In this document: one piece after another, positions 27,350 to 36,439 of the stretch
How the letters are laid out: each line of letters begins with the position of its first letter
Position numbering within the stretch: the first letter of the stretch is position 1
DNA from: Bacillus glycinifermentans
GTDB taxonomy: Bacteria; Bacillota; Bacilli; Bacillales; Bacillaceae
Assembly: GCF_001042475.2 (NCBI RefSeq)
Contig: NZ_LECW02000067.1
Span: forward strand, 52,457-116,456
Length of the DNA: 64,000 bases
Direction: 5' to 3'
Notes under the pieces: model-generated
What the model was told of the DNA's origin: nothing
Database searches by the model: none
Seen by the model: only the letters and a program-made list of their open reading frames with translations
Made by a program: the position numbers and the translations under genes

Positions 27350-28275
27350 TGAGTGTTGTGATCGAGGCAAAGGGATTGACGAAGACATTCGGATCAAGGA
27401 CGGTCGTCAACAATGTCGATCTTCAGGTGGAAAAAGGGGAGATTTACGGATTCCTCGGCCGCAATGGCGCCGGGAAATCGACGTTTATCAACATGATCAC
27501 CGGAATTATTGAACCGTCAGCCGGCAGCTTTCAACTATTAAACGAATCTTCTATTGATCATATAAAGCAACGCATCGGCGTTTTGCCGGACTATTCGACC
27601 TTTTACGATTCAATGACGGCGGCCGGGCATTTAAAATACTTCGCCAAGCTGACCGGACAAAACGTGTCAAGACAGCAGTGCGAGTCCGTTTTGGCAAGGG
27701 TCGGTCTGCTTGAACACGCCGACAAAAAGGCGGGGACTTTTTCCTTCGGCATGAAAAAAAAGCTTGGAATCGCCCAAGCCATCATCCACGACCCGGAGTT
27801 GATCTTCTTGGATGAGCCGACTTCAGGAGTCGATGCAGAATCAGCCTTGAATATACAAAAGCTGATCATCGATCTGCAAAAAGAAGGGAAAACGGTATTT
27901 ATGACATCCCACAATCTATACGAAATCGAAAAGATTTGTACCAGAATTGCGATCATGAAGGATGGCGGTATTTTACGCGAAGGGACGCTAGATGAATTAA
28001 GAAAGCATTTTATGTCTTCTATTACGGTTTATATCAGGCATTCGCAAATTCCCGAACAGCATTTCGGCTTGATCAGCAATTTCCTCGAGTCAGCAGGCGA
28101 GGAAGTCAACTTCCGTGACAATGAGCTTTCGCTCGTCGTCAATTCAGAAGAAAAAATCCCCGCCATTATCCGCGTCTTAACCAATTGCAAAGTAAACATT
28201 TACAGGGTCCATGTCGACGAACCGTCGCTGGAAGACATTTTTTTGGACCGTGAACAAGAAAACAGCGCATCTTAG
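27349..28275 (+). CDS. ABC transporter ATP-binding protein
   Basis: 308-residue ATPase with Walker A GRNGAGKST (about residues 39-47), Q-loop region, signature FSFGMKKKLGIAQA (about 128-141), Walker B LIFLDEPTSGVD (about 149-160) and H-loop MTSHN. A C-terminal extension of about 85 residues resembles that of drug/bacteriocin export ATPases. Together with the permease it forms a two-gene exporter like NatAB or the YtrB class, although gene order (permease first) differs. A terminator follows at 28279. Confidence 0.85.
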   Translation: MSVVIEAKGLTKTFGSRTVVNNVDLQVEKGEIYGFLGRNGAGKSTFINMITGIIEPSAGSFQLLNESSIDHIKQRIGVLPDYSTFYDSMTAAGHLKYFAKLTGQNVSRQQCESVLARVGLLEHADKKAGTFSFGMKKKLGIAQAIIHDPELIFLDEPTSGVDAESALNIQKLIIDLQKEGKTVFMTSHNLYEIEKICTRIAIMKDGGILREGTLDELRKHFMSSITVYIRHSQIPEQHFGLISNFLESAGEEVNFRDNELSLVVNSEEKIPAIIRVLTNCKVNIYRVHVDEPSLEDIFLDREQENSAS

Positions 28276-28278
28276 GCA

Positions 28279-28310
28279 GCCTCCGGAAAGACACGGAGGC
28301 GTCTTTTTTT
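28279..28310 (+). terminator. Terminator of the ABC transporter operon
   Basis: GCCTCCG (28279-28285) pairs with CGGAGGC (28294-28300), followed by GTCTTTTTTT. Confidence 0.85.
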
Positions 28311-28355
28311 AGGTGCTGGAAAAATGCGCCCGCACATAGAAGAGGAAGTGCTTGA

Positions 28356-28649
28356 ATGTTTATCAAGTATAATGAGAATGAACCGGTAATTATCACACAT
28401 AAAGATGCTGGCGAGTTTATTTATGCGTATAAAGAACTTCAACATTTTAAATTGATCTTTACTCTGGAGGTCTATCAAAAAACGTGCAGCCTTAGCATAA
28501 CATATAACGATTACATCATTTTTGCAGGTTCTTTTACAAATGTTACCAGAATCAAAAAAGCTGACAAACATTCAATAGTGATATTCGTTGAGAATGAAGA
28601 AAAAGTAAGGGTAAAGTTCTCTATACAGGTTGGGGTAGAGCTGCTATAA
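28356..28649 (+). CDS. Uncharacterised 97-residue protein
   Basis: Small protein beginning MFIKYNENEPVIITHKDAGE, with alternating hydrophobic strands and no signal peptide, membrane segment or Cys motif. AGAGGAAG precedes the ATG with a plausible spacing. The gene is A+T-richer than its neighbours and lies between the ABC terminator and a convergent response-regulator gene, which suggests an acquired gene. I do not recognise the family; a role as immunity or effector-associated protein cannot be excluded or supported. Confidence 0.6.
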   Translation: MFIKYNENEPVIITHKDAGEFIYAYKELQHFKLIFTLEVYQKTCSLSITYNDYIIFAGSFTNVTRIKKADKHSIVIFVENEEKVRVKFSIQVGVELL

Positions 28650-28726
28650 CTATTGCTGCGAATTTGAAATACAAAAAGAATCCTCCTGCATACAATGAAC
28701 ACAGCGGAGCTTTTCCGTTCAACAAA

Positions 28727-29389
28727 CTATTCAACAATCCCGTTTCGTATCGCAAAAACGACGGCCTGCGTTCTGTCCTGGGCGCTGCATTTTTGCAGGA
28801 TGCGGTAGACGTGCGTTTTGACGGTGCTTTCGCTGACGAAAAGCTTGTCGGCGATGTCTTCGTTTCTTAAGCCGTAGGCCATTTGCTGGAGTACCTCCAG
28901 TTCTCTTTTTGTAAACGGCTCAAGCAGGTCTCCGTCCTGCGGTTGATATTGTTGTTTTGTGCGGAACGTTTCGCTGATGATTCTGGCGGCTGTGGCCGTC
29001 CGGAAGATGGCTTCTCCTCTGGCTGCGGCGCGAATGGCGTCAATCAGTTCTTCGGGAAGGGCATCTTTCAGCAGATAGCCGGCTGCATCGGCGCGGATGC
29101 CTTCAAATACATATTCTTCAGTGTCAAAGGTCGTTAAAATGACGATTTTCGTATCCGGATATGCAGACATGATCTGTTTTGTCGCTTCAATGCCCGAGCA
29201 GGACAGCATTTGGACATCCATGAGGATGACGTCGGGTTTTGTTTGTTTTGCGAGTGATGTGATTTCGTCTCCGCCGCCTGCTTCGCATGATACGGTCATA
29301 TCGTGTTGTGCATTGATGACATAGCGGAAGCCTTCGCGTACAAGCGGCTGGTCGTCGGCGAGCGCGACGCGGATTTTATGATCGTTCAT
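28727..29389 (-). CDS. NarL/DesR-type response regulator
   Basis: 220 residues: receiver domain with DD (residues 12-13), phospho-acceptor Asp in VILMDVQML (about residue 56), Thr in ILTTFD and Lys in LLKDAL. A LuxR-type helix-turn-helix follows (LTKRELEVLQQMAYG...ESTVKTHVYRILQK, about 155-205). Its ATG overlaps the kinase stop by four bases. It resembles B. subtilis YvfU/YxjL; I cannot decide which. Targets may include the neighbouring exporter, but no matching site is evident. The kinase gene is frameshifted, so phosphorylation may be impaired. Confidence 0.85.
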   Translation of the reverse strand: MNDHKIRVALADDQPLVREGFRYVINAQHDMTVSCEAGGGDEITSLAKQTKPDVILMDVQMLSCSGIEATKQIMSAYPDTKIVILTTFDTEEYVFEGIRADAAGYLLKDALPEELIDAIRAAARGEAIFRTATAARIISETFRTKQQYQPQDGDLLEPFTKRELEVLQQMAYGLRNEDIADKLFVSESTVKTHVYRILQKCSAQDRTQAVVFAIRNGIVE

Positions 29390-30598
29390 ACTGCTTCCTC
29401 CTTATTGATTTGTTGCGTAAGCGGCAATTGTAATTCGACTTGCATGCCGCTCGGCTGGAGTGCCTTGATAAAGAAGGAGCCGCCTGCTTGCTCGGCGCGC
29501 TCTTTCATGCCTGTCAATCCGAACCCGAATGTGAGATCTCCGCTGAATTCGCCGTCGTCTGAAACAGTCATGTTCAGACGGCATTCATCGTTTGACAGGA
29601 CGATGTCCGCACGGGAAGCGCCTGCATGTCGCAGAATATTTGTCAGCGATTCCTGCAAAACGCGGTATACCGTCTCGCTGACGTTTTGCGGCCATGATTC
29701 TTCTTGCAGGCCGGACGTATCCAAAGAAATGGCCAAATCGCTGCGCTCCCCGGTTTGATGAATAAGGCCCCGGATCGAGGCGAGGCCCACCATCGCTTCG
29801 CTTTTGCCCATTTGATGTACGACGGAGCGGACTTCCCCAAGGCACCCCCTTGCGACGGTGAGTACGTTTTGGATGACTTTTTCCGGATCTTCGGCGCTTC
29901 CTTTCAATACATACGGAAGCGATTGGAGCTGGACGATGACAGACGTCAGTTCATGGCCGATGCTGTCGTGAATGTCGCGGGCGATCCTTGTCCGTTCTTC
30001 AAGGACGGCATACCGCAAGGAAAGGACCGATGCTTCCTTCGGTTCAAGGTGTGCCTGTTGAAGCTCTGCGTGTGCTTTCTCTAATTCCTTGTGCATGTGC
30101 GCCAGCTTGGCGTGATTTCGCTCCGTCTCTTGCCGGGCTTCTTTTCTGATGCGGAAAGAGGTAAAGAGAATATACAGTCCGGTAATCACCGCCGCGTTAT
30201 CGATGAGCACACCCAAGCCGCTGTGATAAACGCTAAAGACCAGCAAGCTGTTGGATATGACCAAAAACGCAACGAATATCGTTGATAGCCTTCCCGGAAG
30301 CTTTGAAGAGACATAGACGGTTAAAAAGGCCATTAAATAACGCAGACCCTTGCTCATGCCCGGACACGATCCATAATAAGCTTGCCGAAAGCCAAAGGCT
30401 TGCAAATATACTTAAAAGGGCAGGAATCGGCGTGAGGCGGGGAATGATCCACACTGCCGCCACATAGAGCGCGAAAACCGCCGCAGTAAAGAGCGGATCG
30501 GCATTGGTAAGAGAAGAAAGAGATTGTATGAGATTTGCAATGAGAATAGAGCTCGGCAAAAGCGGTCGATAATGCCGAGCTGAAAATTGTCTGACCAT
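29386..30598 (-). pseudogene. Sensor histidine kinase, frameshifted near 30347-30356
   Basis: Two overlapping minus-strand frames together make one kinase of about 403 residues. The first frame starts at the ATG 30598 (AGAAGGATCAGC site) and encodes membrane helices up to WIVSGHEQG. The rest (from about 30350 down to 29386) encodes more helices, the HisKA_3 box with phospho-His (RIARDIHDSIGHELTSV) and the ATPase G-box (FGFGLTGMKERAEQAGG). Removing one G from GGG at 30347-30349 joins them in frame (HEQGLRYLMAF). Total length 1213 bases is 3n+1, consistent with one inserted base. It could be a true mutation or a sequencing error. Confidence 0.75.
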
Positions 30599-30615
30599 GC
30601 TGATCCTTCTTTCAG

Positions 30616-31095
30616 TTATTGAATCCGTGCTTTGACCTTTGTGAGCCTGCTGTATTCCTTGAACAGCATGAAATTGCGGGCGGCAATGGTGCCGAGCGGG
30701 ACGAACAGCATGGAATGGACAATCGTTGAAAACCATTCGTTATCCCCTGGCAGCCATATTCTTAGAGACATCCGCAGCAGCAGTACGGCTATGATGAGGA
30801 TGACACTGCCGAGAGAACCGCGTGACGTGATATTTCCGCTTTCCTCATCAATTCGAACGGTCACCATTTTTCCGATGGCATAACCGATTCCTGAGCCGAT
30901 GATCAGTAAAATGCCGCTTATGATGATGTGCTGCGTAGAGGAGAAATATCCCGGCTGAACGGAAGAAGACACCCCCCATAAAAGCAGAATGGGAAAGAAC
31001 AGCAGCTTCCAGGGCCGCACTGTCCGTTCACGGTACATATTTAAAATGATAAGGGCAAAAACCACTAAAATGTAAGGACCCATTGTCATTGTCAT
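30616..31095 (-). CDS. CcdC/DUF1453-like membrane protein
   Basis: 159-residue protein with about five hydrophobic helices (MTMTMGPYILVVFALIILN at the start; WKLLFFPILLLWGV next). It resembles CcdC/DUF1453 proteins in size and layout. The ATG at 31095 has AAAGGAG nine bases upstream and is preferred to the longer open frame. It precedes the kinase gene by 17 bases on the same strand, so it probably forms an operon with the two-component system and could be an accessory sensor protein. Family assignment is tentative. Confidence 0.6.
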   Translation of the reverse strand: MTMTMGPYILVVFALIILNMYRERTVRPWKLLFFPILLLWGVSSSVQPGYFSSTQHIIISGILLIIGSGIGYAIGKMVTVRIDEESGNITSRGSLGSVILIIAVLLLRMSLRIWLPGDNEWFSTIVHSMLFVPLGTIAARNFMLFKEYSRLTKVKARIQ

Positions 31096-31172
31096 GTTGA
31101 TCAACTCCTTTCTGCAACGAGTATAACGAACGTTGGAAAGGAATGCGTCAACCGGCAGATTGATTTTGATCA

Positions 31173-32048
31173 CTACATCTGTTCCTGCTTCAAAAATTCG
31201 CATAACATGGCGTGGAATTGTTTAATATGCTCACTGTTTCTTTTCCATATCATATAAGTCTGTGAAGCGGACAGCTCCAAATGCGGCGTCTCGATCGGCA
31301 TCAGTCCGTATTGATCGTGCTTGATGATGTATGTCGGAAGAAAAGAAACGCCGATTCCGGCCTTGATCATGTTAACCGCGGCATCAATCTGTCCGACAGA
31401 CATCGTTTGAACGTGCGGATATTGGAGACGGATCATCGCCATCAGAGAATCTCCTGAGGGATGATCGTGTGTCAGCAGCCGGCAGCGGCCGAGAATGGCG
31501 TCTGCATCACAAGGGCTGTTTTGCTGGGAAGGTACGGCAAGGCAAAATGTCCCTTCACAAATGTGTTCATAATACAGGCTGTCCGAATTCGGATCTTTGC
31601 GCGATAATCCGATATCTGCCTGATTTTCTTCGACGGCTGTTTTAATATCATCAGATTCGGCCACGATTGTCGAGATTTCTACATCAGGATTCTCTTTTAT
31701 ATAGCGCGGCAAAAACCTCGGCAATATATAAGATGCGATATACGGATGTACAGCTAATGTAATACTCCGGCTGAATCCCTGTTTCCACTGTGCCACCTTA
31801 TGTATTCCCGAATGATACACGTCGATCATTTTTTCGGCATAAGGCAAAAAAATTTTGCCTTCTTCCGTGAGTATGACGCTTCTTCCGCTATGGACAAATA
31901 ATGTCATGCCGAGCTCGTTTTCCAGTTTTCTTATATGCTGCGAAACTGCAGACTGTGTAAGATAAAGGAATTCGGCTGTTTCTCTGAAATTTTCTGATTC
32001 TGCAGCGGCAACAAAAGTTCGCGGACATGTCTCCCAGTCGTTTCCAAT
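31173..32048 (-). pseudogene. LysR-family regulator without a normal start codon (yvbU-like?)
   Basis: The open frame from 32048 to 31173 encodes a full-length LysR protein (up to 291 codons). The HTH is intact (RTFVAAAESENFRETAEFL and TQSAVSQHIRKLENELG), followed by the substrate-binding domain. The first ATG in frame (31907) lies after the HTH, and no GTG or TTG exists before it. The only candidate beyond is ATT at 32048, right after a stop codon and without a ribosome site. Either the start was lost by mutation, a small indel lies near 32030, or a rare ATT start is used. Position next to yvbT/yvbW relatives suggests YvbU. Confidence 0.55.
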
Positions 32049-32154
32049 CTATAACAAAATGTCAATCCTATAAGGCCAATTGCTTATCAATGATTATACA
32101 TATAATCGTTTAGGATAAATAGAGAAGAAATCAAAAATTGAAAGAAGGATTGAC

Positions 32155-32661
32155 ATGAACATTCACGTAGAAACACACCCATATTTGCCTGATAAGTATT
32201 CAAAATACGCGGATGAAGAGTTTAAGAGGGAGGGTAATCCGGTTGTCTCGTTTCCCATCGCATTTGAACACATTCCCGCCGGCGCAAAGACTCTTGCGCT
32301 TACGCTCATCGATCATGACGCCGTTCCAGTTTGCGGGTTCAGCTGGATTCATTGGACAGCGGCAAATATTCCGGCGCACATCGGGGAGCTTCCCGAAAAT
32401 GCGAGCGATGAAAGGCAGGACTTGATGGTTCAAGGACAAAACAGCTTCGCTTCGCCGCTTGCCGGACTTAAGAATCCAAAAATCATCCATCAGTATTGCG
32501 GCCCGATGCCTCCTGATCAGGATCATATCTATACATTGACGGTTTATGCCTTGGATGATGCGTTGGATTTGCAAGCCGGGTTTTACTTAAACGATTTTTA
32601 TCAAAGCATAAAAGGTCATGTGCTGACCCAGTCTGTTTTGGAAATTAAGGGGAGGGTGTAA
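32155..32661 (+). CDS. YbhB/YbcL (PEBP, Raf-kinase-inhibitor-like) protein
   Basis: 168-residue phosphatidylethanolamine-binding-protein homologue. The family core is visible in NPVVSFPIAFEHIPAGAKTLALTLIDHD with ligand-site Asp-His, FSWIHWTAANIP, and YCGPMPPDQDHIYTLTVYALD. No signal peptide is present. Bacterial members have no agreed function. AAAGAAGGA precedes the ATG. It is divergent from the damaged LysR gene, whose product would be the obvious candidate regulator. A terminator lies just downstream. Confidence 0.85.
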   Translation: MNIHVETHPYLPDKYSKYADEEFKREGNPVVSFPIAFEHIPAGAKTLALTLIDHDAVPVCGFSWIHWTAANIPAHIGELPENASDERQDLMVQGQNSFASPLAGLKNPKIIHQYCGPMPPDQDHIYTLTVYALDDALDLQAGFYLNDFYQSIKGHVLTQSVLEIKGRV

Positions 32662-32671
32662 GAGCTTAACA

Positions 32672-32704
32672 AAAACACTGCTTCTGCGGGAAACAGTGTT
32701 TTCG
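32672..32704 (+). terminator. Terminator after the PEBP gene
   Basis: AAAACACTG (32672-32680) pairs with CAGTGTTTT (32694-32702), a 13-base loop; the T-tract is short. Confidence 0.55.
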
Positions 32705-32763
32705 TTGGTTATGCCGTTTTTTTCAGCGGCTTCATTGAACAAGGGAGGCGAAAGGCATTCAAA

Positions 32764-32791
32764 ACAAAAAACGCCCAGTAAAAAGGGCGTT
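32764..32791 (-). terminator. Terminator of the small secreted protein gene
   Basis: On the minus strand AACGCCC and GGGCGTT flank an eight-base loop and run into TTTTTTGTTTT. Confidence 0.8.
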
Positions 32792-32813
32792 ATAAAAGGG
32801 GGCAGGCAAGAAT

Positions 32814-33284
32814 TCAGTATCTCCACAATATCGACATATCACCTGTCGTTTTCTCATAGATGACATTGCCTTTTTTGTCATGTTTGACGACGTACTTGCC
32901 GCCGTTCGTGACATTTTTGTATTCGGTTGTTGATGTACGGTCATCGTTTTGTTTCAATGTAAACCGGATGTCTGCAATGAGCGTGTCGCTGTTCAGGTCA
33001 ACGTAGTATGAATGGAACCTGACATGGCTCCAGGCGTCTTTTTTGTCGGAGATGTCCGAAATGATGCCGACTTTTTCGTCAGGTTTATTCACGATTACTC
33101 CGTTATCCTTTTTCAGGTTGCCGGTCTGGATATCAGCATTCCCTAAGACTTGTTGAATCTGGCTAAATTCGGCTTTTGTCGGCACGGTATACTTATCTTC
33201 CGGCACGTCTTTCGCAAAGCTGGCAGGCGTACTGAATACGATCGTCAATACGGAAAGGATCACCATCAACGAAAGTTTTTTCAT
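32814..33284 (-). CDS. Small secreted protein of unknown function
   Basis: 156 residues with a classical Sec signal peptide: MKKLS, a hydrophobic core of about 15 residues and an AxA-type site (ASFA before KDV, cleavage near residue 24). The mature part is hydrophilic, without cysteines, ending in DMSILWRY. AGGAGG precedes the ATG. The protein is monocistronic with its own terminator. I do not recognise the family; extracellular or wall location is the only supported inference. Confidence 0.75.
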   Translation of the reverse strand: MKKLSLMVILSVLTIVFSTPASFAKDVPEDKYTVPTKAEFSQIQQVLGNADIQTGNLKKDNGVIVNKPDEKVGIISDISDKKDAWSHVRFHSYYVDLNSDTLIADIRFTLKQNDDRTSTTEYKNVTNGGKYVVKHDKKGNVIYEKTTGDMSILWRY

Positions 33285-33546
33285 GCATCATCCTCCTTTA
33301 GCTGATCATTTGATTCGGGTCTCACTCTATCATCATTAAAATATTTTGTAAAGTTTGAATAGTATATCAATTTAACCATTTTTTTTCGGGGAGTTTCAGC
33401 CGGTTTTTCCTGTCGATCTGTTCATGAAACGGCAGATCAACTGAAAACTCATGCTCAAATCCTCTTGCATTCTGCAAAAGAGAGGGTGATTTTCACTGGA
33501 AATAGAGAAATATTCTGTTTTTTTTATTTTATCACTCTATTTGTTA

Positions 33547-33575
33547 TTGACAAAGTGAAGTTTAGGTCGTATATT
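33547..33575 (+). promoter_or_regulatory. Promoter of the T-box/yvbW transcript
   Basis: TTGACA (33547-33552) and TATATT (33570-33575) with a 17-bp spacer; predicted start about 33582. The bases from 33285 to 33546 hold no gene that I can see. Confidence 0.8.
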
Positions 33576-33581
33576 AAATGA

Positions 33582-33875
33582 ATAAATTTTCAGGCAAAAA
33601 GAAACGCGATGAATGGGAGCAGTAGAAGACAATCATTAGCCAAGAGAGCTGCGGGTCGGTGTGACGCAGCCTAATGAATCTTTGAACTCGCCCGGGAGTG
33701 GACTTGCTAAAAGGGAAAGACATCAATTCCTGAAGGCTTTACGATTAACCCCCGTTACCGGGTTTACAAGCGGATTCTATTAATGGAATCAAAAAGAGTG
33801 GTACCGCGGTAGGCTTTAATAGCTCATCGTCTCTTAATCTTCAATGATGAAGAAAAGAGACGGTGAGCTTTTTTA
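33582..33875 (+). promoter_or_regulatory. T-box leader, probably leucine-specific (CUC)
   Basis: The canonical T-box motif AGAGTGGTACCGCGG lies at 33795-33809. It is followed by a terminator: arms AGCTCATCGTCTCTT (33821-33835) and AAGAGACGGTGAGCT (33855-33869), then T6. The stem I region (about 33600-33700) has the usual 3' specifier context GAA-CTC-GCC, placing a CUC (Leu) specifier at 33688-33690. Uncharged tRNA-Leu would stabilise the antiterminator and switch on the permease. B. subtilis yvbW is also recorded as a leucine T-box gene. Confidence 0.88.
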
Positions 33876-33900
33876 TTTTCAGCAGAGGAAGTGGCAAAGA

Positions 33901-35247
33901 ATGGAGAAAAAGACGCAGAAACTGGAGAGAACGATGACATCGCGGCACATTATGATGATGGCGTTGGGCGGGGCCATCGGTGCCGGATTGTTTAAAGGAA
34001 GCAGCAATGCGATAGATTTAGCGGGGCCGTCGGTTCTGATCGCCTATCTAATCGGCGGGATCATCCTGCTGTTCATCATGCAGGGTCTCGCCGAAATGGC
34101 GGTCAAAAACAGCGAAGCGAGAACGTTCAGGGACCTCGTTCAATCGGTTTTAGGGCCATATGCAGCGTATTTTTTGGACTGGATTTATTGGAAAATGTGG
34201 GTGTTGAATATTGCGGCAGAGGCTGTCGTGGCGGCGACCTTTTTGCAATATTGGCTTCCGGGCATGCCGGTGTGGGTGCTGGCGCTGTTTGTCGCCCTCG
34301 TCATTACAAGCGTCAATTTGCTTTCTGTTAAAAGCTTTGCCGAGACGGAGTATTGGCTCGCCTTGATTAAAATCACAGTAATTGTCGTCTTTATTATTGC
34401 CGGATTTATTTTATTGTTTTTCTCATTTGGCAGTCATACAGCTGTAGGTTTTTCTCATTTGACCGATCACGGCGGGTTCTTTCCGAACGGAGCCGGAGGG
34501 CTGGTCACGGCGATGCTCGTTGTCATTTACTCTTACGGCGGAACTGAAATCATCGGCGTGACATTGGCGGAGACAAAAAATCCTGAGAAGGTTGTGCCGA
34601 AAGCCGTCCGCGGGACGCTGACGCGGATTATTGCTTTTTATATCCTTCCGTTTTACATCATCGTCAGCCTGATTCCGTGGAATCAAGTGAATCAGGTGTC
34701 CGAAAGCCCGTTTGTCATGGTGTTTAAATTGATCGGAATTCCAGGGGCGGACCATGTCATGAACGCCGTCATTTTATTGGCGATCATCTCTTCGATGAAC
34801 TCCGGACTCTACGGTTCTTCGCGGATATTATATACACAGGCTGCAGACGGCCGGGTGCCGAAAATCTTTTCAAAGCTGTCCGGCAGAAAGGTTCCGGTAT
34901 ATGCGATTTTGCTATGTACTTCTTTCTTATATTTAGGTGTATTGTTTTCAATCTTTGCGGGCAGCCAGGCATTCGAGTATTTGATGGGATCTTTAGGCTA
35001 TACGGTGCTGATGATCTGGCTTGTCATCGCCTTCGCCCACTTGAAGTCAAGAAAACGGAATCAGACGGCACCGGGCGGCTACTATGTCAAATGGTTTCCT
35101 TATACGACCTGGCTGGCGATACTGGCCCTTTTGGCAATTTTAATCGGCGTCATTTGGACAACTTCGATTGCTATCACATTGGTGACGGCAGGAATATACT
35201 TGCTCATTACCATCGCTTATCTCGTCAAAGGACGAAAGCTGGCGTAA
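33901..35247 (+). CDS. yvbW: YvbW, APC-family amino-acid permease
   Basis: 448-residue transporter of the amino acid-polyamine-organocation superfamily with 12 membrane helices. The conserved TM1 segment GGAIGAGLFKGSS (about residues 20-32) forms the substrate carboxylate site. It is probably a leucine or branched-chain importer, because a leucine-type T-box controls it. The ATG at 33901 is used because an earlier in-frame ATG (33844) lies inside the terminator hairpin. AGAGGA lies ten bases upstream. Confidence 0.85.
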   Translation: MEKKTQKLERTMTSRHIMMMALGGAIGAGLFKGSSNAIDLAGPSVLIAYLIGGIILLFIMQGLAEMAVKNSEARTFRDLVQSVLGPYAAYFLDWIYWKMWVLNIAAEAVVAATFLQYWLPGMPVWVLALFVALVITSVNLLSVKSFAETEYWLALIKITVIVVFIIAGFILLFFSFGSHTAVGFSHLTDHGGFFPNGAGGLVTAMLVVIYSYGGTEIIGVTLAETKNPEKVVPKAVRGTLTRIIAFYILPFYIIVSLIPWNQVNQVSESPFVMVFKLIGIPGADHVMNAVILLAIISSMNSGLYGSSRILYTQAADGRVPKIFSKLSGRKVPVYAILLCTSFLYLGVLFSIFAGSQAFEYLMGSLGYTVLMIWLVIAFAHLKSRKRNQTAPGGYYVKWFPYTTWLAILALLAILIGVIWTTSIAITLVTAGIYLLITIAYLVKGRKLA

Positions 35248-35255
35248 AATTGACT

Positions 35256-35283
35256 GCCTCCGCTTTAAGGAGGCGGTTTTTTT
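35256..35283 (+). terminator. yvbW terminator
   Basis: GCCTCC (35256-35261) pairs with GGAGGC (35269-35274), followed by GGTTTTTTT. Confidence 0.8.
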
Positions 35284-35381
35284 GAAAAACGGTTCGAATT
35301 TGATCGAACTAATTTCTTTAACTATCATCTTCTGTTGTGGTATCGTCTAAGTACGATAACGAATAGGAAGAAGGAGAAAAC

Positions 35382-36386
35382 ATGCCAGGACAGCATTTCA
35401 AAAACACCAAATACTCCGTATTGAATTTGTCTCCCGTCGTCCAAGGCGGGACTGTTGAAGAATCCTTTCACAATTCCATGGATTTGGCCCGCCGTGCCGA
35501 GGATTGGGGATACCACCGGTTCTGGCTGGCCGAGCATCACGGCATGGAGGGAGTGGCGAGTTCAGCCACGGCTGTTTTGATCGGCCATATCGCCGGAGGA
35601 ACAAAAACGATCCGCGTCGGATCGGGAGGCATTATGCTGCCGAACCACTCTTCCCTCGTCATTGCGGAACAATTCGGAACGCTTGAATCCCTCTATCCGG
35701 GAAGAATCGATCTGGGGCTTGGACGGGCGCCGGGCACCGATCAATTAACAGCAAGGGCGTTGAGAAGAAACATTAACAACGGCGAGGATTTTCCCGAGCA
35801 GCTTGCCGAGCTGCGCAATTATTTTCAGCCGTCCGGAAATGTCCGGAACCATGTGCGTGCCATCCCCGGCGAAGGGTTGAATGTGCCGATATGGCTTCTC
35901 GGTTCGAGCGGATTCAGCGCCCGTCTCGCGGGTGAGCTCGGCTTGCCGTTTGCATTTGCGGCTCATTTTTCGCCGGCTAATACGATTCCCGCTTTAGAGC
36001 TGTACCGGAGTTCATTTACGCCCGGCGTGCTGGATGAACCGTATGCGATGGTCGGAGTGACGGTGATCGCGGCTGATACTGATGATAAAGCGCAGCATCT
36101 TGCGACATCACACTATCAGAAATTTTTGGACCTCGTCCGCGGGAATTCGACAAAGCTCAAGCCGCCTGTTGACGATATGGACCAGATCTGGTCGCCGCGA
36201 GAGAAAGCGATGGTCAATGAACAGCTCAGCTCAACGATCATCGGCGGACCGAAAGAAGTGAAAGAGAAGCTCGAAGACTTTATTCAAGCGACACAGGCGA
36301 ACGAAATCATCGTCAACTCAGAAACCTTTGATCATGCAGACAGGCTGCGGTCCTTCGAAATCATCGCAGACGTCTTGAAAAGCTGA
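35382..36386 (+). CDS. yvbT: YvbT, luciferase-like flavin-dependent monooxygenase
   Basis: 334-residue LLM-class oxidoreductase (alkanal monooxygenase alpha-like). Typical features are [29 protein letters not shown] (His pair near residue 47), a phosphate-binding [13 protein letters not shown] and [12 protein letters not shown]. It should use reduced FMN; substrate unknown. Its place next to yvbW and araE matches B. subtilis. AAGAAGGAG precedes the ATG. A strong terminator follows and marks the break point of the araE remnant. Confidence 0.87.
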   Translation: MPGQHFKNTKYSVLNLSPVVQGGTVEESFHNSMDLARRAEDWGYHRFWLAEHHGMEGVASSATAVLIGHIAGGTKTIRVGSGGIMLPNHSSLVIAEQFGTLESLYPGRIDLGLGRAPGTDQLTARALRRNINNGEDFPEQLAELRNYFQPSGNVRNHVRAIPGEGLNVPIWLLGSSGFSARLAGELGLPFAFAAHFSPANTIPALELYRSSFTPGVLDEPYAMVGVTVIAADTDDKAQHLATSHYQKFLDLVRGNSTKLKPPVDDMDQIWSPREKAMVNEQLSSTIIGGPKEVKEKLEDFIQATQANEIIVNSETFDHADRLRSFEIIADVLKS

Positions 36387-36398
36387 CAAAAGCCGAAA

Positions 36399-36437
36399 AA
36401 AAGCAATGGAATGGCAAACCCGTCCATTGCTTTTTTA
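36399..36437 (+). terminator. yvbT terminator
   Basis: AAAAAGCAATGGA (36399-36411) and TCCATTGCTTTTTT (from 36424) form a long perfect hairpin with a T-tract. Confidence 0.88.
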
Positions 36438-36439
36438 CC

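Noticed and set aside
31120..31151. Possible MerR-type promoter before the CcdC-like gene (TTGACG and TATACT, 20 bp apart)
   Set aside because: The boxes are weaker and the spacer dyad is short; no MerR-type gene is adjacent, so the long spacer may be chance.
33844..33900. Upstream in-frame ATG for the yvbW permease
   Set aside because: It falls in the loop of the T-box terminator; the ATG at 33901 has a proper ribosome site and normal protein length.
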